A DNA stretch of 64,000 bases, taken from the NCBI GenBank assembly GCA_024919175.1, contig CP103804.1, forward strand, positions 3,224,001-3,288,000, given 5' to 3'. The notes under the pieces were generated by a model. It was not told the origin of the DNA. It was given only the letters and a program-made list of their open reading frames with translations, and ran no database searches. Below are positions 8,370-16,245 of this stretch, piece by piece. The DNA is from Clostridioides difficile. GTDB taxonomy: Bacteria > Bacillota > Clostridia > Peptostreptococcales > Peptostreptococcaceae. The position numbers were made by a program, and so were the translations under genes. Position 1 is the stretch's first letter; the number at the start of each line of letters is the position of its first letter.

Positions 8370-9122
8370 CTATCTTATCTCTAATTCGACTGGACAATGG
8401 TCTGACCCCAATACCTCAGTGTGTATATTTACATTTGTCAATCTATCTTCTAGTTTTTTAGATGCACAAAAATAATCTATTCTCCATCCAGCGTTATTTT
8501 TTCTTGCATTAAATCTATATGACCACCAACTATACACGCCCTCTTTATCAGGATTAAAGTATCTATATGTGTCTATAAATCCACTATCTAATAATTTAGA
8601 AAATTTTTCTCTTTCTTCCTTTGTAAAACCTGCATTCTTTGTGTTATTTTTAGGATTTTTCAAGTCTATTTCTTTATGTGCAACATTCATATCTCCACAC
8701 ACTATTACAGGCTTATGATTATCTAATTTAACCAAATAATCTATAAAGTCATCTTCCCATCTAGTTCTATATTCTAATCTCTTTAACTCAGATTGAGAAT
8801 TTGGAGTATATACCGTAACAAAATAGAAATCTTCAAATTCTAAAGTTATAACTCTACCTTCCTTATCATGTTCTTCTATATTTATTCCATATATTACTTT
8901 TAAAGGCTCTTTTTTTGTAAATATAGCAGTACCTGAATAGCCTTTTCGCTCTGCATAATTCCAGTATTGAAAATAACCTGGCAAATCTAACTCTATTTGC
9001 CCTTCCTGTAATTTAGTCTCTTGTAGGCAAAATATATCTGCATCAATATCTCTAAAAAAGTCTAAAAATCCTTTCCCAACACATGCTCTTATTCCATTAA
9101 CATTCCACGATATAAATTTCAT
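8370..9122 (-). CDS. xth: Exodeoxyribonuclease III / AP endonuclease
   Basis: The 250-residue enzyme removes abasic sites and 3' blocking groups in base excision repair. Its motifs are the N-terminal MKFISWNVNGIRA, LQETKL with the metal-binding Glu, VCGDMNVAHKEIDL, and the C-terminal GSDHCPVELEI with the catalytic Asp-His pair. I start it at the ATG at 9122 because MKFISWNVNG is the family's usual N-terminus and GAGGAG lies just upstream; an in-frame ATG at 9167 would add 15 unrelated residues. Confidence 0.95.
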   Translation of the reverse strand: MKFISWNVNGIRACVGKGFLDFFRDIDADIFCLQETKLQEGQIELDLPGYFQYWNYAERKGYSGTAIFTKKEPLKVIYGINIEEHDKEGRVITLEFEDFYFVTVYTPNSQSELKRLEYRTRWEDDFIDYLVKLDNHKPVIVCGDMNVAHKEIDLKNPKNNTKNAGFTKEEREKFSKLLDSGFIDTYRYFNPDKEGVYSWWSYRFNARKNNAGWRIDYFCASKKLEDRLTNVNIHTEVLGSDHCPVELEIR

Positions 9123-9256
9123 ATTCCACTCCTCATCTAAACAGTAATTTTCTATTAGCTTTTTCATTTATTTTTCTATTTGTTTTTATTTTAACATTAA
9201 TACACTATAATTTTATTTTAAAATCATTATTTCTTTAATACCTAAAAATACATACT

Positions 9257-10207
9257 TTAATCAAATTTTAATTGTTTTGTTAATTCTTCAGGATTTATTG
9301 AAGAAACATACATATTTGTTCCAAGTTCAAATCCTCCAAGGTTATACTTTCTTGGTATTATGTGCATATGAACATTAAAGTATGATTTTGTTTCAATTTT
9401 TGTTGGGTGAGTATGGATGCATAAGTTAAATGGCATATATCCATTTATATTATATAATTTTTTAAATAACTTTTCGAATATCATAGAAATCTCTTTTATA
9501 TTGTTATCTGTTAATTCATCAAACTTTATGTTGTCTTTAAATATTACTCTTACTTCTCCACTGTACTTAGTTGCATATGGTATAATTACTAAAAAAGCGT
9601 CTCCATTATAAACCACCCTTTTATTTAAACTTATTTCATTTTCTACCAAGTCATTATACAAAGAGCTTTTGTTGCTATCATAATACTCTTTTGAAACCAA
9701 CAACTCATTTGTAATTTCAGGTGGAATAAAAGACATAGATAGTATTTGAGCATGTGGATGCATCAAAGATGCTCCAGCCTTTCTCAAGAAATTTTTGAAA
9801 ATACTCACATATTCTACTTTGTCATCTTTCGACAAATCTTTAAATCTATTTCTATACATAAAAAAAACATCTTCAAATTCTTTTTGATTCATATTGTAAA
9901 AACTGCTGTTATGTTTATTACTTTCTATCATTACCTCATGAATACCATATATATCTCTTGCCAAATCATCAATTATAGGAAATTTATTATATATAGATTT
10001 TACAAGCCAGCCTTCATCACCTTTTATTTCAAATAGTGTATCCGTTGCATAAGCTTCATTTCCCTTGCAAAATGGGCATCCTTCATCGTATTCTTTAGTT
10101 TCTTCTTCATCGTTTGGTACATCAACTGTATCTAATGGCCTTTTCAACCTATCAGTAGCAAATATAACAACATCATTAGTAATTGGATCTATTCTTAATT
10201 CTCTCAT
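9257..10207 (-). CDS. GalT-like hexose-1-phosphate uridylyltransferase (HIT superfamily)
   Basis: The 316-residue protein has the N-terminal zinc motif CPFCKGNE and the GalT active-site triad HPHAQ (GASLMHPHAQ), with a second HIT-like segment near the C-terminus (FNVHMHIIPR). GalT moves UMP between glucose- and galactose-1-phosphate in the Leloir pathway. Clostridial homologues of this size may act on other nucleotidyl substrates, and no galK or galE neighbour is present, so the substrate is uncertain. The ATG at 10207 has GAGGTG six bases upstream. Confidence 0.8.
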   Translation of the reverse strand: MRELRIDPITNDVVIFATDRLKRPLDTVDVPNDEEETKEYDEGCPFCKGNEAYATDTLFEIKGDEGWLVKSIYNKFPIIDDLARDIYGIHEVMIESNKHNSSFYNMNQKEFEDVFFMYRNRFKDLSKDDKVEYVSIFKNFLRKAGASLMHPHAQILSMSFIPPEITNELLVSKEYYDSNKSSLYNDLVENEISLNKRVVYNGDAFLVIIPYATKYSGEVRVIFKDNIKFDELTDNNIKEISMIFEKLFKKLYNINGYMPFNLCIHTHPTKIETKSYFNVHMHIIPRKYNLGGFELGTNMYVSSINPEELTKQLKFD

Positions 10208-10580
10208 AATTAACACCTCTTAGTTAATAGCCTTTAATATAATTATATGATATTTATTGTATCTGTTAAATAAATTTATAATATTTTTTATAATTTTACA
10301 TATTTAGTATTAGGTATTTTAATTTTATAATACAAAAAAATATAACTGATATATCAATATATTATCATACTATAAATAAGTTGATGTATATATAATTTAT
10401 TAGTATAAATACGAGTATTTAACTCTAATTTGTTAAAAGTTTATTTTAAAGCTATATTAATTTTTTTTGATGATTTTTACCTATAAGTATGTTATTATTA
10501 TCTTGTAAAGATGTCTTGTATTCCAATATACAATTTACATAATACAATATACGTATTTAAATTAAATAGGGGGTATTAAA
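10208..10580. other. 373-base AT-rich divergent intergenic region
   Basis: Divergent spacer between the GalT-like and aminotransferase genes. It has a weak promoter-like pair (TTGATG, 17 bases, TGTTAT, about 10466-10495 plus) and a small inverted repeat TTGTAT/ATACAA (10516-10533). ATACAAT is repeated in the next 30 bases, possibly a regulator site. No ORF or structured RNA is evident. Confidence 0.4.
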
Positions 10581-11777
10581 ATGAATTATTCAAACAGAGT
10601 TAGTGCAATGCAAGCCTCTCCAATCAGAAAACTTGTTCCATTTGCACAAGCAGCAAAAGATAAAGGAATTAAAGTATATCACTTAAACATAGGTCAACCA
10701 GACATAAAAACTCCTCAAGGGTTTTTTGATGCTGTTAAAAACTTTGATAGCGAAGTTTTAGAATATGCTACTTCTGAAGGTATTCCAGAATTATTAGAAG
10801 CACTTCAAAATTACTACAAAACTTACGATATGAATTTTGAAAAAGATGAATTATTAGTGACTAATGGTGGTAGTGAAGCTTTACTTTTCACTATGATGGC
10901 TGTTTGTGACCCAGGAGATAATTTATTAGTTCCAGAACCATTCTATACTAACTACAATGGATTTGGTCAATGTGTAAACGTGGAAGTTAATGCTGTTACA
11001 ACAAAAGCAGAAAACGGTTTCCACCTTCCATCAAAAGAAGAAATAGCTTCTAAGGTAGATGATAGAACTAAAGCTATAATTCTTTCTAACCCAGGAAATC
11101 CAACTGGTGCAATTTATACAAAAGAAGAACTTAATATCCTAGCTGAAATAGCTAAAGAAAAAAATCTATGGATAATAGCAGACGAGGTTTATAGAGAATT
11201 TGTTTATGATGGACTTGAATACACTAGCTGTGGTAACTTAGAAGGTGTACAAGACAGAGTTATAATAATAGACAGTGTTTCTAAGAGATACAGTGCTTGT
11301 GGTGCTAGAATTGGTTCTATCGCTTGTAAAAATAAAGGTCTTATAGCTCAAATACTTAAATTATGTCAAGGAAGACTTTGTGTTCCTACATTAGAACAAA
11401 TAGGAGCTGTTGAATTATACAAAACTCCAGTTTCTTACTTCAAAGAAGTTAATGAAGAATACAAAAAAAGAAGAGATGTATTATACAATGAATTAATGAA
11501 AGTTGAAGGTGTTATCTGTAAAAAACCAACTGGTGCATTCTATATAGTTGCTAAATTACCAGTTGAAAATGCAGAAGATTTCACAGTTTGGATGTTAAAA
11601 GAATTCAATAAAAATAATGAAACTGTTATGGTTTGCCCTGCTGAAGGATTCTATGCTACTCCAGGTTTAGGACGTGACGAAATAAGATTAGCTTATATCT
11701 TAAATGAAACTGACCTTCATAGAGCTGCTACATTATTAAAAGAAGGTTTAGAACAATATGTAGCTTTACACAAATAA
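10581..11777 (+). CDS. Class I/II pyridoxal-phosphate aminotransferase (aspartate aminotransferase-like)
   Basis: The 398-residue fold-type I transaminase has the N-terminal LNIGQPDIKTP, the cofactor-ring motif LSNPGNPTGAIY, DEVYREFVYDG, and the Schiff-base lysine in DSVSKRYSACGARIG. It probably transfers amino groups between aspartate or another amino acid and 2-oxoglutarate; the substrate cannot be fixed from sequence. Its codon choice (TTA, GAA, CCA) and strong SD (GGGGG, 9 bases upstream of the ATG) suggest high expression. It is a single-gene unit bounded by a strong terminator. Confidence 0.9.
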   Translation: MNYSNRVSAMQASPIRKLVPFAQAAKDKGIKVYHLNIGQPDIKTPQGFFDAVKNFDSEVLEYATSEGIPELLEALQNYYKTYDMNFEKDELLVTNGGSEALLFTMMAVCDPGDNLLVPEPFYTNYNGFGQCVNVEVNAVTTKAENGFHLPSKEEIASKVDDRTKAIILSNPGNPTGAIYTKEELNILAEIAKEKNLWIIADEVYREFVYDGLEYTSCGNLEGVQDRVIIIDSVSKRYSACGARIGSIACKNKGLIAQILKLCQGRLCVPTLEQIGAVELYKTPVSYFKEVNEEYKKRRDVLYNELMKVEGVICKKPTGAFYIVAKLPVENAEDFTVWMLKEFNKNNETVMVCPAEGFYATPGLGRDEIRLAYILNETDLHRAATLLKEGLEQYVALHK

Positions 11778-11814
11778 ATTTTAAAAGTTTACCTTATGTA
11801 AATTTTATTAGATA

Positions 11815-11855
11815 AAAAATCCCCTTTTCAACCAATATTTGAAAAGGGGATTTTT
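11815..11855. terminator. Strong bidirectional terminator
   Basis: AAAAATCCCCTTTTCA (11815-11830) pairs with 11840-11855 and is flanked by A and T runs on both sides, so it serves both the aminotransferase gene and the convergent marR gene. Confidence 0.92.
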
Positions 11856-11864
11856 CATAGTTTC

Positions 11865-12317
11865 CTATTTAAATTCGTCTTTATTTAATATATATTGAAG
11901 AGTATTTATTGCTCCTAGATAGTTCTTTCTATCTTCTTCAGTTAGTCTAGAAAGCTTATCTTCTAATCCATCACTTAATTTATCCATAAAATCAGAAGCT
12001 ATCTTATCTCCTTCTTCTGTAATATCAATTAAATACTTTCTTCTATCAACTAAATCTCTTTCTCTTGTTACATATTTCTTTTCTGTTAAATCATCTACCA
12101 TACTAGTTAGACTGCCTTTTTCTATATTTAATTTAGAGCATAAGTCAGTCATGCTTATTACTCCATAATTTCTTATAAATACTAATGCTCTTAATTGTGT
12201 TTTATTTACATTATAGTCTGGTGCAAATTTTTTCAGGTCTTCTAAATATAGGCTAGAATAAATCTTCGGAAATGTTTTTACCAAAAAACTTATAGTATCT
12301 TTTACTACGTATTTCAT
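11865..12317 (-). CDS. MarR-family transcriptional regulator
   Basis: The 150-residue winged-helix protein has the MarR recognition region (ISMTDLCSKLNIEKGSLTSM) and the wing DLVDRRKYLIDITEEG with the family's conserved DxRxK turn. Helices at both ends form the dimer. It is alone on its strand. Its divergent neighbour is the riboswitch-like RNA at 12524-12607 rather than a coding gene, unusual because MarR regulators normally control an adjacent transporter or enzyme. Confidence 0.9.
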   Translation of the reverse strand: MKYVVKDTISFLVKTFPKIYSSLYLEDLKKFAPDYNVNKTQLRALVFIRNYGVISMTDLCSKLNIEKGSLTSMVDDLTEKKYVTRERDLVDRRKYLIDITEEGDKIASDFMDKLSDGLEDKLSRLTEEDRKNYLGAINTLQYILNKDEFK

Positions 12318-12508
12318 ACAATCACCTCGGTTGTTTTAAAATTTATTAAATTATCTAACTAACTTTATTTCAGTTTACATTAAAAATATTGCAAGTACAA
12401 TAGTTTTTGAGTAATGATTAAATTTAATTAGTAATCTTATTGTTTTTCTTATTTTTAATAATATTTTTCTGATTAAATATTATTTATATAGCTATTTTAT
12501 TGAATTCA

Positions 12509-12517
12509 TGATATAGT
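12509..12517 (+). promoter_or_regulatory. Extended -10 promoter for the orphan RNA
   Basis: TGATATAGT is an extended -10 element (TGn plus TATAGT, 12512-12517) with only a weak -35. It predicts a transcription start near 12524, just before the structured RNA. Confidence 0.45.
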
Positions 12518-12523
12518 AAGTAA

Positions 12524-12607
12524 GGAAGAACTCTTCACAGCGGTGAAGAGCAGACGCTAGCCCATTAAAATGGCTATCTTATTTATAAATAAGATAGCCA
12601 TTTTTAA
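12524..12607 (+). ncRNA. Orphan riboswitch-like RNA with attenuator (guanidine-IV-like)
   Basis: Hairpin 1 has 8-bp arms (CTCTTCAC 12531-12538, GTGAAGAG 12543-12550) and an AGCG loop (12539-12542). A downstream CGCT (12555-12558) is the exact complement of that loop, so a pseudoknot can form. TAGCCCAT (12558-12565) can pair with ATGGCTA as an antiterminator that excludes the strong terminator (12567-12604, 5 T). Small pseudoknotted aptamer plus terminator is the layout of guanidine-IV/mepA riboswitches as I recall them. That class name is from memory and unverified. No gene follows on this strand; purB is convergent. Confidence 0.55.
12567..12604. terminator. Bidirectional terminator, purB / orphan RNA
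   Basis: A near-perfect palindrome with 19-base arms (12567-12585 and 12586-12604), core TGGCTATCTTA. The plus strand exits into TTTTTAATT and the minus strand into TTTTAATGG, so it ends both the orphan RNA and purB. Confidence 0.88.
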
Positions 12608-12627
12608 TTATATTTTATCTATAAAAC

Positions 12628-14073
12628 TTACACTCTTAAATCCACATCTACTTTTCCTAAATCTTCTTTATAATCTTTTATAGCTGGTTCTACAACTTCA
12701 TTTGCAAATTCTACAACTTGTTCTGGAGCTCTACCTATAAAGTTTTTTGGGTCCATTATAGATAATATTTCTTCTTTACTCATTTTAAATGAATCATCAT
12801 TCATTATGAGCTCAATTAAATTATTATCTTTACCTTCATGTTTAACTCTATAAGCAGCTTTCATAGAATATTCCCTTATTATTTCATGTAATTCCTGTCT
12901 ATCTCCACCTCTTTTTACAGCTTCCATAAGTATTGTTTCTGTAGCCATAAAAGGAAGTTCTTCATTTACACGTTTATTTATCATATTTTCATATACTACT
13001 AACCCATCAGTTACATTTATACCTATTTCAAGTATAGCATCTGCTGCCATAAATGCTTGAGGTATAGCTAATCTTTTATTGGCTGAATCATCTAATGTTC
13101 TCTCTAACCATTGAGTAGCCTGTACCATTGCAGGGCTTATAGATTCAGATATTATATATTTAGATAAAGAAGCTATTCTTTCACTTCTCATTGGATTTCT
13201 TTTATAAGCCATTGCTGATGAACCTATTTGATTTTTTTCAAATGGCTCTTCTAATTCTTTTAGACTTTGTAAAAGTCTTATATCATTAGTCATTTTATGC
13301 ATACTTTGAGCTATTCCTGATAATACACTTATTACTTGATAGTCTAGCTTTCTAGTGTATGTTTGTCCACTTACTGCATAAGAAGAACTATATCCCATTT
13401 TTTTACATATTTTCTTATCTAACTCTTTTACTTTTTCATGGTCTCCTTCAAATAAGCTTAAAAAACTTGCTTGAGTTCCAGTAGTCCCTTTAACGCCTCT
13501 TAACTTCATATTGTCTATTCTATAATTTAAGTCTTCTAAATCAAGGATTAAATCTTGAGCCCACAAACAAGCTCTTTTTCCTACTGTCGTAAGTTGTGCT
13601 GCTTGAAAATGCGTAAAACCAAGAGCTGGCATATCCTTATACTTAAGTGCAAATTCTTTTAAGTTATTTATTAAATTTACAAGTTTTACTCTTAAAAGTT
13701 TTAAGGCTTCATTCATTTGTACAACGTCTGTATTATCTCCAACATAAGCAGATGTTGCTCCTAGATGGATGATTCCTTTAGCTTTTTCACATTGTAACCC
13801 ATACGCTTTTACATGAGACATTACATCATGTCTTACTTCTTTTTCTATTTTTCTAGCTTCATCAAAATTTATATTATCTATATTAGCTCTTAACTCATCT
13901 AATTGTTCTTCAGTTATATTGATTCCTAACTCATGCTCACCTTCAGCAAGAGCAACCCATAATCTTCTCCATGTAGAAAATTTAAATTGTGGAGAAAATA
14001 TATAACTCATGTCTTTACTACAGTATCTATCTGTAAGCGGATTTGAGTACGTAGTATATTTGTTATCTATCAT
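12628..14073 (-). CDS. purB: Adenylosuccinate lyase
   Basis: The 481-residue fumarase/aspartase-superfamily enzyme carries out two fumarate-releasing steps of purine synthesis (SAICAR to AICAR, adenylosuccinate to AMP). The superfamily signature is GSSAMAYKRNPMRSERI with the catalytic flexible loop. Other conserved segments are EVRHDVMSHVKA, HLGATSAYVGDN and GFTHFQAAQ with the acid/base His. Its length matches the longer PurB type. It is a lone gene, far from other pur genes here. An 8-bp inverted repeat (14113-14134) lies in its promoter region. Confidence 0.95.
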   Translation of the reverse strand: MIDNKYTTYSNPLTDRYCSKDMSYIFSPQFKFSTWRRLWVALAEGEHELGINITEEQLDELRANIDNINFDEARKIEKEVRHDVMSHVKAYGLQCEKAKGIIHLGATSAYVGDNTDVVQMNEALKLLRVKLVNLINNLKEFALKYKDMPALGFTHFQAAQLTTVGKRACLWAQDLILDLEDLNYRIDNMKLRGVKGTTGTQASFLSLFEGDHEKVKELDKKICKKMGYSSSYAVSGQTYTRKLDYQVISVLSGIAQSMHKMTNDIRLLQSLKELEEPFEKNQIGSSAMAYKRNPMRSERIASLSKYIISESISPAMVQATQWLERTLDDSANKRLAIPQAFMAADAILEIGINVTDGLVVYENMINKRVNEELPFMATETILMEAVKRGGDRQELHEIIREYSMKAAYRVKHEGKDNNLIELIMNDDSFKMSKEEILSIMDPKNFIGRAPEQVVEFANEVVEPAIKDYKEDLGKVDVDLRV

Positions 14074-14112
14074 TATATTAGCACCTTCCTTAAATCTTTT
14101 GTTGTATAGTTA

Positions 14113-14134
14113 TTATGTACATATTAGTACATAA
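14113..14134. promoter_or_regulatory. Palindrome in the purB promoter region
   Basis: Perfect 8-bp arms TTATGTAC and GTACATAA with a 6-base spacer and no T tract, so an operator is more likely than a terminator. It lies 40-60 bases upstream of the purB ATG. The binding protein is unknown. Confidence 0.45.
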
Positions 14135-14213
14135 ATAATTATATATAATTTTACGAACTATAACAAGACTTTTTTATTTTTTGTTCATATTTATATAGAG
14201 TGTTTTTTACGTG

Positions 14214-15125
14214 CTAATACCTTTTATTTATATCTAGATTATCTTTTTCTATTAAATAATCCACAATCTCACTATCAACAAAATTCAATACATATTTATA
14301 TCTAATTGCATAGTATTTATCACTCCATCCAAGTTGATTTTTTACATCACTCTCATCTGCCCCAAGTCTTAAACTTATTGCTGCAAATGAATGTCTAAAA
14401 TCTCTTGCTGAATATTGAGAAAGTCCTGCTAAATCTAATGCTTTTTTTACTATCAATCTGACATTTCTATCTGTTATAGAATTACTTTTTTGAGTTGTAA
14501 AAATAAAATCATCATTAGGTATTATTACTTCTGGAAGTCCAGAATAATTTCTGTAGTCTTCTAAAAGCCTAAAAAAGTATGGATGCAGCTTTACTACTCT
14601 CTCTTTTCTTCCCTTTCCTAGTCTAACATACGAGTTATCGTTTTCATCTACCATAAGGTCTTTCCACTTTAAGCTAACTAATTCATTTAATAAACACCCA
14701 GTAGTAACTAGACAGACTATGATAACTCTATCTCTTATATTCAGTTTTGGTAAAATACCTATAAGCTTATTTATTTCCTGTATGCTTAAAACATCATCCT
14801 TTGTCTTTATTCTAGTTACTGTTGGTTTTTCTACATATCTAAATGGATTTATATCTATATACCCTTCTTTTTTTAAGAAGTTATAAAAACTATGTAAATA
14901 ACTATATATCTTTTCACAAGTTGATTTTGCATATTTAGTCTGTATATAGTCCACAAAATTTTTACAATCTTCTTTTGTTGCATAAATTAATTCTTTTCCT
15001 TTTAAAAACTCTTTAAACAGCATAACCTTTGACAAATAATCGTGTTTTGTATTTGGGTTTAATTTTGTAGAAAAAACATTAAAAGTTTCATACTCATAAT
15101 CATCCAATATCTTCGTACTATACAT
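14214..15125 (-). CDS. XerD-like tyrosine recombinase lacking canonical catalytic residues
   Basis: The 303-residue protein has an N-terminal SAM-like core-binding domain (about 10-95) and a C-terminal tyrosine-recombinase domain. The beta-strand Lys (GKGRKERVV), the second Arg (DFRHSFA) and the nucleophile-position Tyr (IRYKYV) remain. The first catalytic Arg, in TGLRxSEL of XerD, is Leu (TGCLLNEL); the HxxR His is Arg (SARDFR) and the following LGH is LGW. It may bind DNA without cutting it. The ATG at 15125 follows AAAGGAG; an in-frame ATG at 15146 is less likely. It is not within a mobile element. Confidence 0.8.
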   Translation of the reverse strand: MYSTKILDDYEYETFNVFSTKLNPNTKHDYLSKVMLFKEFLKGKELIYATKEDCKNFVDYIQTKYAKSTCEKIYSYLHSFYNFLKKEGYIDINPFRYVEKPTVTRIKTKDDVLSIQEINKLIGILPKLNIRDRVIIVCLVTTGCLLNELVSLKWKDLMVDENDNSYVRLGKGRKERVVKLHPYFFRLLEDYRNYSGLPEVIIPNDDFIFTTQKSNSITDRNVRLIVKKALDLAGLSQYSARDFRHSFAAISLRLGADESDVKNQLGWSDKYYAIRYKYVLNFVDSEIVDYLIEKDNLDINKRY

Positions 15126-15273
15126 AATAACTCCTTTCCTTTTCATAAAATAAAATAGTTATACTTTTACTATACCATATATTTCCCCTTAAGATATACC
15201 CCCTTATTCAATAGACAAGTTTCAAGTTTATTTTTTTAAATTATGAAGGTTTTATGAAAATATCAATCTTTCA

Positions 15274-15302
15274 TTGTGCACTACACAGTACTGTGGTATT
15301 AT
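15274..15302 (+). promoter_or_regulatory. uppP promoter with PadR-type operator
   Basis: TTGTGC (-35, 15274-15279), a 17-base spacer, and extended -10 TGGTATTAT (TATTAT 15297-15302). The spacer contains the perfect palindrome CACAGTACTGTG (15284-15295). Register, -35 and -10 are the same as in the padR promoter at 3910-3938. Confidence 0.75.
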
Positions 15303-15318
15303 AAGTTAGTAAAAGCTG

Positions 15319-15350
15319 GCATATTTTATTTATATTTGAATAAAATATGC
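15319..15350 (+). promoter_or_regulatory. 12-bp inverted repeat in the uppP leader
   Basis: GCATATTTTATT (15319-15330) pairs perfectly with AATAAAATATGC (15339-15350) around an 8-base loop. It forms an RNA hairpin that ends 17 bases before the SD. There is no following T tract, so it is more likely an mRNA stability or translation element than a terminator. Confidence 0.5.
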
Positions 15351-15381
15351 TACTATAAATTTGTATTGGAGGTATTTTGAT

Positions 15382-16206
15382 TTGGAAACATTTAGTTTGC
15401 TTGAAGTTTTTAAAGCAGTCATTTTGGGAATTGTTCAAGGAATCACAGAATGGCTACCAGTAAGTAGTACAGGGCATATGATATTAGTTGATGAGTTTAT
15501 AAAATTGAATTTTTCATCTACATTTATAAATACATTTTTGGTCGTAATTCAATTTGGTTCAATATTAGCTGTACTTGTTATATTTTTTAGGAAGTTAAAT
15601 CCTTTTGATAGCGGAAAGAATACTAAACAAAAAAAAGAAACCGTTCGCTTATGGCTTAAGGTTGTAATTGCTGTTATACCATCTGGAGTTATTGGTATAC
15701 TATTTGAGGATGATATAGACAGACTATTCTTTAATTCAACAGTGGTTGCCATTGCCCTTATCGTATATGGTATAATAATGATAGGACTTGAAAGTAGAAA
15801 TAAAAGACCAAAATATAAAGATTTTTCTCAAGTTACATATAAACTAGCTCTTTGTATAGGTTTGTTCCAATGTCTAGCTCTTATTCCAGGTACATCTAGA
15901 TCTGGTTCAACTATAATCGGTGCAGTATTACTTGGTACTTCTAGATACGTGGCAGCAGAATTTTCATTCTTCTTAGCTATTCCTACAATGCTTGGAGCTA
16001 GTGCATTAAAACTTTTAAAAGCTGGATTTGGATTTACTGGATTTGAATGGCTTATTTTAGGTGTTGGCTCTATAGTAGCTTTTGTAGTTTCAATTGTAGT
16101 TATTAAGTTTTTTATGGATTATATCAAAAAACATGATTTCAAAGTCTTTGGTTATTATAGAATAATTTTGGGTATAGTTGTTCTTGGTTATTTCTTTTTA
16201 TTCTAG
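15382..16206 (+). CDS. uppP: Undecaprenyl-diphosphatase UppP (BacA)
   Basis: This 274-residue polytopic membrane enzyme removes a phosphate from undecaprenyl pyrophosphate, recycling the lipid carrier for peptidoglycan and giving bacitracin resistance when abundant. The two family motifs are visible: GIVQGITEWLPVSSTGH (about residue 16) and LIPGTSRSGSTI (about 170), plus seven or eight hydrophobic segments. GGAGG (15368-15372) is 9 bases before a TTG at 15382, the likely start; an in-frame TTG at 15361 lies upstream of the SD. Its promoter carries the operator seen in front of padR. Signal peptidase I follows 39 bases downstream. Confidence 0.93.
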   Translation: METFSLLEVFKAVILGIVQGITEWLPVSSTGHMILVDEFIKLNFSSTFINTFLVVIQFGSILAVLVIFFRKLNPFDSGKNTKQKKETVRLWLKVVIAVIPSGVIGILFEDDIDRLFFNSTVVAIALIVYGIIMIGLESRNKRPKYKDFSQVTYKLALCIGLFQCLALIPGTSRSGSTIIGAVLLGTSRYVAAEFSFFLAIPTMLGASALKLLKAGFGFTGFEWLILGVGSIVAFVVSIVVIKFFMDYIKKHDFKVFGYYRIILGIVVLGYFFLF

Positions 16207-16245
16207 AGTATTTTAATTTAATGACAAATGATAAGGAGAAAAATT

